Positions 8,080 through 15,564 of a stretch of DNA of 64,000 nt are shown piece after piece. The DNA lies in the NCBI RefSeq assembly GCF_900172225.1, contig NZ_FWFO01000007.1, positions 1-64,000 on the forward strand, in the 5' to 3' direction. This DNA is from Falsiruegeria litorea R37. Lineage in GTDB: Bacteria; Pseudomonadota; Alphaproteobacteria; Rhodobacterales; Rhodobacteraceae. The notes below the pieces were generated by a model that saw nothing but the letters and a program-made list of their open reading frames with translations, was not told the DNA's origin and did no database searches. Within the stretch, counting starts at the first letter, position 1. The number at the start of each line of letters is the position of its first letter. A program made the translations under genes and the position numbers.

Positions 8080-9260
8080 CTTCCACGACACTCCAATCCG
8101 TGACCGCAGGTTCAGGTAATAGATCGCCGAAAACAGTGACGATCACCAATCCCGAAGATGCAGCGCGCGTTCTTCGGGACCCAAGGTTTTCGACAGCTGC
8201 GCGAGCTCAGGGATTGTTCGAAAAGACCCCAAACGGTTGGACAGCGTACCCCTATCTAAGCGCATTTACCAAAGCCAGATTGGGATTGTTGGACGGTGAA
8301 GATCACGATCAACTGCGACGCACCCTTGCGCCAGTGTTTTCGGCCGTTTGCATCAACAAGCTGCGTCCCAGAATTGCAGCTGTCGTGCTTCAGCGACTTA
8401 AACACTTGCAAAAGAGGTGCGCGTTTGACGGTTTGCAGGATCTGGCGATACCGGTGTCGGCAAATCTGTTGTGCGACCTTTTGAACATTCCTTCTGATGC
8501 CTGGCCCAGGATAGAGGCCTGCATCGAGGATCAAAGTCGGTTCTATATTGGTGATGTCGGTTTCGAAACCAATGAAGCAGTCGCCAGAAAGGCCGAGACA
8601 AGCGCATCCGATTTCGCCGCAGAGTTTTCCACTTGGGGCAGGGGGCCAATCGAGGATGGGCGTGGCGCCTTGTTGCGCGAATTGCAAGCGCTCGGGCGCT
8701 ATCAAAGCGATCGAAACCAGATTGAGCTCGCCGGTGTTTGCCTGAATGTGATCACGGCAGGACATTGGCCGATGATCTCGGCGATCACGGCTGTGTTGCA
8801 TGTTCTTTTGTCATCCCCCGATTGTCAGGCTTTGCAAGCAGCAGAACGAATTTCGGACCCAAATCTTATCGACGAAGCGCTGCGCTGCGCGACCCCAGCA
8901 CGAACCGTTGGCAGGATCGCAACCTGTGCCGCTCGATTGGGATCAGAACCTATCGCTGCAGGTGATTTGACAATCGTGTCTCTGGCAGCGCTCAACGCAG
9001 ATCCAGTTCGATTTCCCAATCCTGATCTGCTGAATCCGACGCGAAGACACATCAATCACGCAAGTTTTGGATTGGGGATGCACTACTGCCTTGGCGCACG
9101 ACTGGCGCGAGTAATTTTGCAGGAAGTCATCGCTGGACTATGCGATCTGCATCCCTATCTGAGCCTTGCTGCCGACGCTCAGGAACTGCCGACCACAGGC
9201 GGGCTCTGTTTGGTGTCCAGATTACCCCTTGTATCAGAACGGGGGACCCACGGTGAGTGA
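8076..9260 (+). CDS. cytochrome P450 (second), lacking the acid-alcohol pair
   Basis: The 394-residue protein overlaps the previous gene by ATGA, implying coupled translation. The haem-binding loop SFGLGMHYCLGARLAR (Cys338) and the ExxR motif EALR (267-270) are intact. The I-helix, where most P450s have AGHETT, reads TAGHWPMISA (227-236): the acidic residue and the threonine that deliver protons for O2 activation are replaced by Trp231 and Pro232. Such a change is seen in P450s with altered chemistry, for example those that use a substrate group for proton delivery or act on already activated substrates. It is slightly shorter at the N-terminus than the first P450. Likely partner of the first P450 in peptide tailoring. 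Confidence 0.88.
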   Translation: MTSTTLQSVTAGSGNRSPKTVTITNPEDAARVLRDPRFSTAARAQGLFEKTPNGWTAYPYLSAFTKARLGLLDGEDHDQLRRTLAPVFSAVCINKLRPRIAAVVLQRLKHLQKRCAFDGLQDLAIPVSANLLCDLLNIPSDAWPRIEACIEDQSRFYIGDVGFETNEAVARKAETSASDFAAEFSTWGRGPIEDGRGALLRELQALGRYQSDRNQIELAGVCLNVITAGHWPMISAITAVLHVLLSSPDCQALQAAERISDPNLIDEALRCATPARTVGRIATCAARLGSEPIAAGDLTIVSLAALNADPVRFPNPDLLNPTRRHINHASFGLGMHYCLGARLARVILQEVIAGLCDLHPYLSLAADAQELPTTGGLCLVSRLPLVSERGTHGE

Positions 9261-10473
9261 GCGAAACGATTTGCCCCTGGATGGTGTTCGCGTAATTGAC
9301 CTGAGCAGTACGATTGCCGGGCCTGCTGCCACACGCCACATGTCGGATTTTGGCGCACAGGTCATCAAGATCGAAACGCGTCGCCGCCCCGATATTGCCC
9401 GCCGTGCGCCACCACAGAGGCACGCGCCGGATCCGCTTGATCAAAGCGGGTACTTCTCTGCCTACAATGCAGGAAAGCTGTCGCTGTCTCTGGATCTCGC
9501 AAGACCGGGCGCGCATGATGTATTGCGCCGACTGGTTGAAAAGTCCGACGTATTGGTCGAGGCTTTCCGCCCCGGCGTCATGGAGGGTCTGGGGCTGCCT
9601 CCGGCAGTGATCCAAGGTTGGAACCCAAATCTGATACTTGCCCGACACAGTCTGCAAGGTCAGACCGGACCACGATCTGGCCTGCGTGGTTTCGGACATC
9701 TTGCTGCCGCGGCGACCGGATGGTTCGACGTGACCGGTCCAAGCGACGGCCCGCCTGTTGGTCCGTTTTCTGCGTATACGGATTTTTTGGCCTGGCCTGT
9801 TCTGTTGACTGCTATCCTTGTCGCGCTTGAAGAGCGCGAGATCACCGGATGCGGGTCACTGATCGATCATGCCCATGTGGACACTTCGGCGTATTTCGCG
9901 GCACCAGAGCTGTTGGCTGCGCAACGAGGTAAAGAGCCTGTACGAGACGGGTGCCATGATCTTGGGAGGTGTCCCAACAACGTTTACCCATGCTCTGGCC
10001 AGGATGAATGGTGTGCCATCACTGTTGCTTCCGACCGGGAATGGCTGCTTTTGATCGCAGCGTTGGGTTTGGAAGAGAAAGCAGAGTTACCCATATCCGC
10101 CGGGGTGGCTGCTCGTAAGAAGAAGGAGGCCCAGATAGACGCCGCGATAGCAGCGCGCACATGCACGATGACATGTGACGCATTGCAGACCTTGCTTGTC
10201 GATATCGGAATTGCGGCCGTCCGCGTCTATCGGGCCCAAGATCTTTTCGATGATCCCCAACTTGCTGCGCGCGGTGTTTTCAGACAACTGGATCACCCTG
10301 GTCATGGTCGACACGCCGTGCTTGGCCATAGCTTTCGGTTCGACCGGCTCGATGCCGGGCCTCATCGTGCCTTTCCCACACTTGGCGCAGACAGCGACAA
10401 CATCTGTCGGGATATTCTTGGCATGGATGAAGACGAGTTGGCAGATCTTCACGACACTGGTGTTCTGTCATGA
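9253..10473 (+). CDS. family III (CaiB/BaiF) CoA-transferase-like protein, catalytic Asp present
   Basis: A GTG start at 9253, 6 bases after GGGGGA and overlapping the upstream stop by 8 bases, gives 406 residues. The N-terminus VRVIDLSSTIAGPAATRHMS is the classic CaiB/BaiF opening. GPPVGPFSAYTDF carries Asp177 in the column of the aspartate that forms the acyl anhydride in formyl-CoA transferase. The family moves CoA between carboxylic acids and includes some 2-methylacyl-CoA racemases; a nearby His149 is not in the racemase His column by my hand alignment. Two such genes inside a peptide-maturation operon are unexpected. The substrate is unknown. Confidence 0.85.
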   Translation: MSERNDLPLDGVRVIDLSSTIAGPAATRHMSDFGAQVIKIETRRRPDIARRAPPQRHAPDPLDQSGYFSAYNAGKLSLSLDLARPGAHDVLRRLVEKSDVLVEAFRPGVMEGLGLPPAVIQGWNPNLILARHSLQGQTGPRSGLRGFGHLAAAATGWFDVTGPSDGPPVGPFSAYTDFLAWPVLLTAILVALEEREITGCGSLIDHAHVDTSAYFAAPELLAAQRGKEPVRDGCHDLGRCPNNVYPCSGQDEWCAITVASDREWLLLIAALGLEEKAELPISAGVAARKKKEAQIDAAIAARTCTMTCDALQTLLVDIGIAAVRVYRAQDLFDDPQLAARGVFRQLDHPGHGRHAVLGHSFRFDRLDAGPHRAFPTLGADSDNICRDILGMDEDELADLHDTGVLS

Positions 10474-11534
10474 CAGGGAGTTTGAAAAGCCCGCGCGCAC
10501 CGCTCGAGCATTTGATCGTGTACGAAGACGCGGGCGACACAGGTGCGCTGGCGGGCCGGATTTTGGCCGATCTTGGGGCACGGGTCATCAAACGCAACAG
10601 GTATGAACACGAGACTTGTGATGACGGGCTTGCCCTGTACCGCGAAGTCTTTGATGCGGGAAAAGAGATTCTTGACCCCAACGCAACCTTCCCTGCATGC
10701 GACAAGGTTGATGTCGTCATTTGTGACACGGAGCCGAGGACCCCGTTTCGCCCGGATGTAATTCAATTGTCGATCACGCCTTGGGGAAAGGACGGTCCTT
10801 GGGCTGATCGGGCCGCCAGTGATCTTATCCTGATTGCAGCAAGTGGTTACCTGGCATTGACCGGGTCACCGATTGGACCGCCGGTCAAACCTGCCGTGCC
10901 GCTTGCCAGCGCACGCTTTGCTTCTTTGCACGGGGTGGCAGCCCTGATGTTGGCCTTGCGCCGCCGTCGTCTGACCGGACAGGGCAGTAAAATCGATCTG
11001 TCCATTCGGGACGCAGCTCTTTGGATGCTTGTTAACACCTATCAGTTCTGGGATTTGGCCAAATTCAACCCCACCCGGCGCGGAGCAGCCTACGCCATAG
11101 GCGATATGCGATTGGCCATGCCGCTATTGTTCGAGTGTCAGGATGGCGCGGTCGTCTGGTTACCAATGGCGGGGCGCGATGCGCGGGGGGCTGCCGCTCT
11201 GTTGCAGCGAATGGCACAGGCGGGTGCAATCCCCCCGGATCAGGCCGATCGTGATTGGGCGCGATTTGAGATCCGCTCTGAGGGTGAACTGTACGCCTTC
11301 CTCGAGCCGTTCAAGAGATATTTTCGCACGCAGAACATGCATACGCTTTACGACAACGCGGTCGTGGACGGCACATTGCTGGCACCTGTTCAAAATTTTC
11401 GTCAGGTTCTGGAAGACGAACAACTTGCGGCGCGCGGAATTTGGGGGCCACCCAACGACAAAAGAGAGCGGTTGCCAGTTCGCCCGGTTTCCATTTCAGG
11501 AGTGCGCTGGCGTCGGGATGGAACGACGCAATGA
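10470..11534 (+). CDS. family III CoA-transferase-like protein, catalytic Asp missing
   Basis: The 354-residue protein overlaps its neighbour by ATGA and is shorter than usual (family members are about 380-430). The fold is still evident: VKPAVPLASARFASLHGV followed by RRRRLTGQGSKIDLSIRDAA matches the CaiB/BaiF core. At the position where family members have a catalytic aspartate (PIAD-type motif) this protein has PLAS, i.e. Ser147, with no other acid nearby. It may be a non-catalytic subunit paired with the preceding gene product; heteromeric family III enzymes such as benzylsuccinate CoA-transferase are known. Alternatively it carries out a different reaction. Confidence 0.82.
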   Translation: MTGSLKSPRAPLEHLIVYEDAGDTGALAGRILADLGARVIKRNRYEHETCDDGLALYREVFDAGKEILDPNATFPACDKVDVVICDTEPRTPFRPDVIQLSITPWGKDGPWADRAASDLILIAASGYLALTGSPIGPPVKPAVPLASARFASLHGVAALMLALRRRRLTGQGSKIDLSIRDAALWMLVNTYQFWDLAKFNPTRRGAAYAIGDMRLAMPLLFECQDGAVVWLPMAGRDARGAAALLQRMAQAGAIPPDQADRDWARFEIRSEGELYAFLEPFKRYFRTQNMHTLYDNAVVDGTLLAPVQNFRQVLEDEQLAARGIWGPPNDKRERLPVRPVSISGVRWRRDGTTQ

Positions 11535-12664
11535 CCACCTGTGAAGATCTTGTCGCGGCAGCCCGTTCTCTGTCCAAAAACCAAGATGCCTTAAGGAAGC
11601 TTGTTGCCGGTGGTCCTTGCACCGGAATTGCGAATTTCCTGCCGCTTGAAAAAGCAGGTCTTCTCAGACGTGGGCAAACTTCGGGATACTTTTTGTCTGG
11701 TGCTGCAACGTATCTTGATGAAGCCGCTGTGCTGAAAATTCTGTGGGATCTCATTGAACATGGCCGTGTCGGCAATGAGCATGTCGATCAATCCGCTTGG
11801 GTACTTTCGGCGATTTCGCGTCAGCTCTGTGCGCACATTGGCCCAACAGATTCAAACACCAGACGATTGACGCAATTGTTGCAAAAGGTGCAACGCTCTG
11901 TGCCTCTCAATTCACTGGCCGCCGTTGACTATGGCTTGGGTGCACCCATTGACCTGCGCAGAGGTGGAAACTGCGTTTTGCATGCGCATGTTCTCGGCCA
12001 CTTGGTGAGCAGTGCCTTCCCGGACGCATCGGTGTCTTGCATTTTGGCTGATGACGGTTTGCACTTTGCTGTAAGGGCGGTTTTGGATGACGCGGTTTAC
12101 CTGCTCGATACCACGGCTCTTGTTCCGGATCGGGCTCTTGTTGTGCCCCCACTGGGTGATGGTCCTTCGGCGGCCAAGGCGTATGAAAGTGCCGGGCGTG
12201 TCCCGACCGCATTGGTTCTGCTGCACAGGTGTGCGGCGGAAAATGTGGTAATGTCTGGATTCTATGCCGGTGTGGGCAAAGTGCGAGAGCGACACTATCG
12301 CTTTGATCTAAGTGCCCCGCCCACGGATCCACGCCCTTACTTACGCGACGGGGACTACGTGAGGGCTGTGGTCAAGGCAGATGGATTGCTTGTCAACCGC
12401 GTGTATAGCGAAGAGTTTGGGTTTCTCAGTTGGTACAAGCCCCTGCAAAAGGGCGCGCGTCTTGTCGCGCCGACTGACCCGCGAACACGCGAAACGGTTG
12501 CGTTAGAAAAGGATGACAGCGCTTTTTGCGCCTTCCTGCGTGCAGCAAATCTTGGGTGTGAAGACTTGGACGCTCAGGCCATTCGCGCAGTCGATTGGAT
12601 CAATGAAAACTGCGGCCGTGCCCGCATACCGCCAATACGGCAGACCTGGGGTCAGGGTTCATAA
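11531..12664 (+). CDS. transglutaminase-like cysteine enzyme, last gene of the peptide operon
   Basis: The 377-residue protein starts at the ATG overlapping the upstream stop (ATGA). I do not recognise a close family, but residues 143-195 have the Cys-His-Asp layout of the transglutaminase-like/papain superfamily: RRGGNCVLHAHVLGHL (Cys148), DGLHFAVRAVL (His178) and AVYLLDTTALV (Asp193), with spacing normal for that fold. In peptide-maturation operons such enzymes can act as leader peptidases or acyl or amide transferases. The N-terminal 130 residues are mostly helical with no known motif. There is no signal peptide, so it should be cytoplasmic. Function is inferred from the triad and context. 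Confidence 0.6.
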   Translation: MTTCEDLVAAARSLSKNQDALRKLVAGGPCTGIANFLPLEKAGLLRRGQTSGYFLSGAATYLDEAAVLKILWDLIEHGRVGNEHVDQSAWVLSAISRQLCAHIGPTDSNTRRLTQLLQKVQRSVPLNSLAAVDYGLGAPIDLRRGGNCVLHAHVLGHLVSSAFPDASVSCILADDGLHFAVRAVLDDAVYLLDTTALVPDRALVVPPLGDGPSAAKAYESAGRVPTALVLLHRCAAENVVMSGFYAGVGKVRERHYRFDLSAPPTDPRPYLRDGDYVRAVVKADGLLVNRVYSEEFGFLSWYKPLQKGARLVAPTDPRTRETVALEKDDSAFCAFLRAANLGCEDLDAQAIRAVDWINENCGRARIPPIRQTWGQGS

Positions 12665-12721
12665 CCAATAGCTGCAAGTGCGGCAAGGGCGATGGCAGAT
12701 AGGAACACTTTTGGACACCTA

Positions 12722-12808
12722 TCATATCGAGTTGGGGCGCTGTGACTTCGGAAAGAAGGGTTCCAGACGCGCTATCTGCGTGTCGGTCAGCCAAAAGGGA
12801 TCGCTTAT
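12722..12808 (-). pseudogene. relic of an IS5-type transposase N-terminus
   Basis: On the minus strand the translation SDPFWLTDTQIARLEPFFPK followed by SQRPNSI and a stop matches the first 20-25 residues of IS5-family transposases (typically MSDLFWLTD..MARL.PFFPKSHG). The start codon is ATA instead of ATG and the frame ends after about 28 codons, so only a scrap remains. It lies between the peptide operon and the gntR gene and is the only transposon trace I recognise in the window. Confidence 0.6.
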
Positions 12809-12871
12809 ATTACCGCTGTGTTTTCGAAGCCGTGAAGCACGCGACGCCACAAAAGCCAATGCATCCTGACC

Positions 12872-13555
12872 CTAGATATCTTTCCCGAAAACGAACTCTT
12901 CAATACGCTGGAACCCATATCCGATATGGAGCCGCTGTACGTAGCCAACGGCTTGGATATCTTTGCGTTCCAAAGCAATCAACAAGTCTGACGTTTCTTC
13001 GACGAGTGCATCGTAAGCTTCGGAACCTACTTTGCGTTCCATTCGGTGCCAGACGCTTGACGCCTGATAATATACCTGATTCCAGAATTCGCACAGCAGG
13101 GAGTTTCCGATCAAGGACTTGATCAAAGACTGAAGTCGTCGATTGAGCTTAACGTACTCTTGCGCATTCGGTTCTTCGCGCAACAAAAGTGCCATCTCGT
13201 GAATCGACTGTGCTTCTTCACAATGACTGGCCTCGATAGACACCGGTGACATTTCCCCAATCAACGTCGCCAGCTTCATCCGCATCTCATACACATGCCG
13301 GATGCGATCGTCCGAGAGCGCTATGACAATTGTTCCAACACCATTGCGAGTTTCCACCAAACCGAGGTGGCCTATGCGTGCGATAGCATCTCTTACGGGG
13401 GTTCTGCTAACGCCGAACTCTTTGGCCAGCGCGGCTTCTTTCAGCTGGTCACCGGGGCGGTAATACGCAAAGCAGATTCGCTCCAGAATACGATCTTGGA
13501 TCTGATCAACGGTCGTTTTGCTGGACGAATCAAAGCGCGTTTCAACGATGGTCAA
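12872..13555 (-). CDS. GntR/FadR-family transcriptional regulator
   Basis: The 227-residue protein has an N-terminal winged helix (VDQIQDRILERICF, then LAKEFGVSRTPVRDAIARIG near residues 43-62) and a C-terminal all-helical FCD ligand-binding domain. It is transcribed after the isomerase gene with a 40-base gap and probably controls that gene and the divergent TRAP operon. The palindrome CTGTATACAG at 14409-14418 is a good candidate for its operator, since FCD regulators commonly bind such sites. The effector is unknown; for this family it is usually the imported carboxylate or a product of it. Confidence 0.88.
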   Translation of the reverse strand: MTIVETRFDSSSKTTVDQIQDRILERICFAYYRPGDQLKEAALAKEFGVSRTPVRDAIARIGHLGLVETRNGVGTIVIALSDDRIRHVYEMRMKLATLIGEMSPVSIEASHCEEAQSIHEMALLLREEPNAQEYVKLNRRLQSLIKSLIGNSLLCEFWNQVYYQASSVWHRMERKVGSEAYDALVEETSDLLIALERKDIQAVGYVQRLHIGYGFQRIEEFVFGKDI

Positions 13556-13595
13556 GTTTGTTTGCCCCCCCGGTTTGCTGATTCTGGCTGCGCGC

Positions 13596-14351
13596 TCAGT
13601 TCTCTTTCAATAGCCTGCCGTATCCTGAAATCCTATCATTTACGCCCGCCTTGCGCAGCACATCCCAGGCCATTGCCTGATTCGAGCATATGACGGGTTT
13701 TCCAAGAGCCCTTTCGATGCGTTCAACAACCTCAATTGACCGCAACGCGCCACAGCTGATGAACACAGCCTGCGCCTCTTCGGAATCTACTAAATGGGCC
13801 AGTCTCTCGATCGCATCGGGTCGCACGCGGATCATGTCGCTGTCGCGCTCCAGATTAAGCCCTCGTATCTCGGTCACTTCGAACCCGCGGTCTTCGAGAT
13901 ACTGTTTCTCTTGCAGGTTCACCTCGTCCAGATAGGGCGTGCAAACCGCGATCTTTTTTACGTCTAATGCATTCAACGCATTGATAACGGCTGTAATCAG
14001 CGACGTAGCAACCGCATTGGGCGCGCCTTTGCGCAGTTCCTGAAACACCCTGTCTTCGCCCAACACCAGACTGCCTGATGTGCAGGCATAGCTGACGACG
14101 TCGAGGCTACCGTCGGGCAGCAAGGTAGAGGACGCCCGCGCCAGGTCCAGGCCCACAGCTGTCAGGCTCTCGACGGTGATGCTGTCGGGAATGGCCACAC
14201 GTGCGAAATGCGCACCCACGCCGTCGGGCATCAGACGCATCATGTCGTCTTCGATTGTCTGCTCGGTGGCCAGCAGCACAAAACCGATTTTGGCCCGGCT
14301 ATGGCGACCGTCATCGAATAGGTTCTGCGCTTCAAATTCGACAGGCTGCAT
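13596..14351 (-). CDS. Asp/Glu racemase superfamily protein, maleate isomerase / arylmalonate decarboxylase-like
   Basis: The 251-residue protein (ATG at 14351 preferred over 14366 because GGGAG is 10 bases upstream) has the two-cysteine arrangement of the maleate isomerase and arylmalonate decarboxylase branch: SYACTSGSLV in the first half and VFISCGALRSIEV in the second. Substrates in this branch are small dicarboxylates or substituted malonates. It is divergent from the TRAP transporter and upstream of gntR. The exact reaction (isomerisation, racemisation or decarboxylation) is not decided by the sequence as I can read it. Confidence 0.75.
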   Translation of the reverse strand: MQPVEFEAQNLFDDGRHSRAKIGFVLLATEQTIEDDMMRLMPDGVGAHFARVAIPDSITVESLTAVGLDLARASSTLLPDGSLDVVSYACTSGSLVLGEDRVFQELRKGAPNAVATSLITAVINALNALDVKKIAVCTPYLDEVNLQEKQYLEDRGFEVTEIRGLNLERDSDMIRVRPDAIERLAHLVDSEEAQAVFISCGALRSIEVVERIERALGKPVICSNQAMAWDVLRKAGVNDRISGYGRLLKEN

Positions 14352-14408
14352 GCATCTTTCTCCCATTTATGCGGAAACCCGGGTTTTGAATCAATTATTG
14401 ACATGCAG

Positions 14409-14418
14409 CTGTATACAG
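14409..14418. promoter_or_regulatory. GntR-type operator candidate CTGTATACAG
   Basis: A perfect 10-base palindrome lies between the divergent isomerase and TRAP genes, 5 bases downstream of a TTGACA (14398-14403), so binding would block a promoter reading toward the TRAP genes. It has the same TGTATACA core as the site at 34827-34836 in front of the second TRAP operon, which also has its own FCD-type GntR gene. Confidence 0.6.
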
Positions 14419-14496
14419 GTCAATTGTTCCCGCAGTCTGCTTGGGGGCTCCCCGATGTGCAGGCAACTTTTGCATCTAAGGGAGGTACCTTCGAAA

Positions 14497-15501
14497 ATGA
14501 TGGTGTCTAAAATTCTGAAATCTGGTGTGGTTGCGCTCGGCTTTGCCGGGGTTACTGCCTCCAGCGTATCGGCTCAGGATATCATTCTGGGTCACGTCAT
14601 GGACCAAGAGCACATCTTCCACAAAGTGTCCGAGCAGTTCATCGAACGTCTGGACGAGCTGTCCGGCGGATCCATGAGCGTTTCCTATCACCCGGGCGGT
14701 GATCTGGGTGACTGGACATCGATCGTCGAACAGGTTGCGCAAGGCGCCGTTCAGATGACCATGTCGTGGAACCACTCGGAGCTGGACCCGCGTTGGGACG
14801 TTTCGGTCCTGGGTTATGTGGCCAACGATTGGGAATCCGGCAAAGAAGTCTACGGCCCCGGTTCCCCGATGAACGACGTCTATAACGGCATCATGAACGA
14901 TCTGGGCATGGAGTTGCTGGGCACGATCCCGACCGACTTCACCGGTTTTGTTGTGCGCAAGGGCGTAGACGTTCCCGTGAACTTCCCCGCCGACGCCGAA
15001 GGCTTCAAAATGCGCGTGCCTGGCATGCCGATGGCAATCGAGCGCTACAAGGCGACCGGTTTTTCGGCTGTTCCGATGGCATTTTCAGAGGTGCACACCG
15101 CGCTGCAGACCGGTGCCATCGATGGCCGGGCCTATTCGCCGCCATCCGAAGTTCTGCTGTTCAAAGACGTGCTGAGCGCATACGTCTTCACCCGCGAAAA
15201 TTTCGAGCACACGTTCTGGACTGCCAACAAACGCTGGTTTGACGGCCTGACCGAAGAACAGCAGGGCTGGGTCAAAACCGCAGCTGATGAGGCCGTGACC
15301 TGGGCTTGGGACAATGCCGAAGCTGAAAGCCCGAAGTGGTTCGAGCAGATCGAAGCCGCCGGGATCGAAGTGATCGAGCTGACACCTGAACAGCTGGAAG
15401 CTTACCGTGCCAAGGTTGTCGATGTTGAATACCCCTACATGGAGGGGATCATTGGCGCCGAAGTCATGGGTGAAATCAAGAAAGCTGCTGGCGTGGAGTA
15501 A
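14497..15501 (+). CDS. TRAP transporter substrate-binding protein (DctP type)
   Basis: The 334-residue precursor has a signal peptide (about 28 residues, cleavage near SVSAQD) and a DctP-family fold: ILGHVMDQEHIFHKVSEQF, GAVQMTMSWNHSELD and the mid-protein segment FKMRVPGMPMAIERYKATG, where an arginine normally clamps the ligand carboxylate. ATG 14497 is chosen because AAGGGAGGT lies 10 bases upstream; the open frame extends further but without such a site. It captures the substrate in the periplasm for the QM membrane proteins encoded next. The ligand is probably a small organic acid related to the adjacent catabolic genes. Confidence 0.92.
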   Translation: MMVSKILKSGVVALGFAGVTASSVSAQDIILGHVMDQEHIFHKVSEQFIERLDELSGGSMSVSYHPGGDLGDWTSIVEQVAQGAVQMTMSWNHSELDPRWDVSVLGYVANDWESGKEVYGPGSPMNDVYNGIMNDLGMELLGTIPTDFTGFVVRKGVDVPVNFPADAEGFKMRVPGMPMAIERYKATGFSAVPMAFSEVHTALQTGAIDGRAYSPPSEVLLFKDVLSAYVFTRENFEHTFWTANKRWFDGLTEEQQGWVKTAADEAVTWAWDNAEAESPKWFEQIEAAGIEVIELTPEQLEAYRAKVVDVEYPYMEGIIGAEVMGEIKKAAGVE

Positions 15502-15511
15502 CGCTGACCAG

Positions 15512-15541
15512 AACACGCGCAAAGCTTGCTTTGCGCGTGTT
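15512..15541 (+). terminator. intercistronic hairpin between TRAP P and Q genes
   Basis: ACACGCGCAAAG and CTTTGCGCGTGT form perfect 12-base arms (13 with the flanking A-T) around the loop CTTG, followed by TTCGTTT. Strong hairpins after a binding-protein gene commonly attenuate or protect the transcript so that more binding protein than membrane protein is made. The downstream genes clearly belong to the same operon, so partial termination is more likely than a full stop. Confidence 0.7.
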
Positions 15542-15564
15542 TCGTTTGAGGGACGGGAGGAACA

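Noticed and set aside
9253-10473. Reading the first CoA-transferase-like protein as an alpha-methylacyl-CoA racemase
   Set aside because: A histidine is close to the racemase position but two columns off in a hand alignment, so the His/Asp dyad is not supported.
14176-14496. Upstream extension of the first TRAP binding protein
   Set aside because: The extension overlaps the divergent isomerase gene and its promoter; ATG 14497 has a strong ribosome binding site and gives a normal signal peptide.
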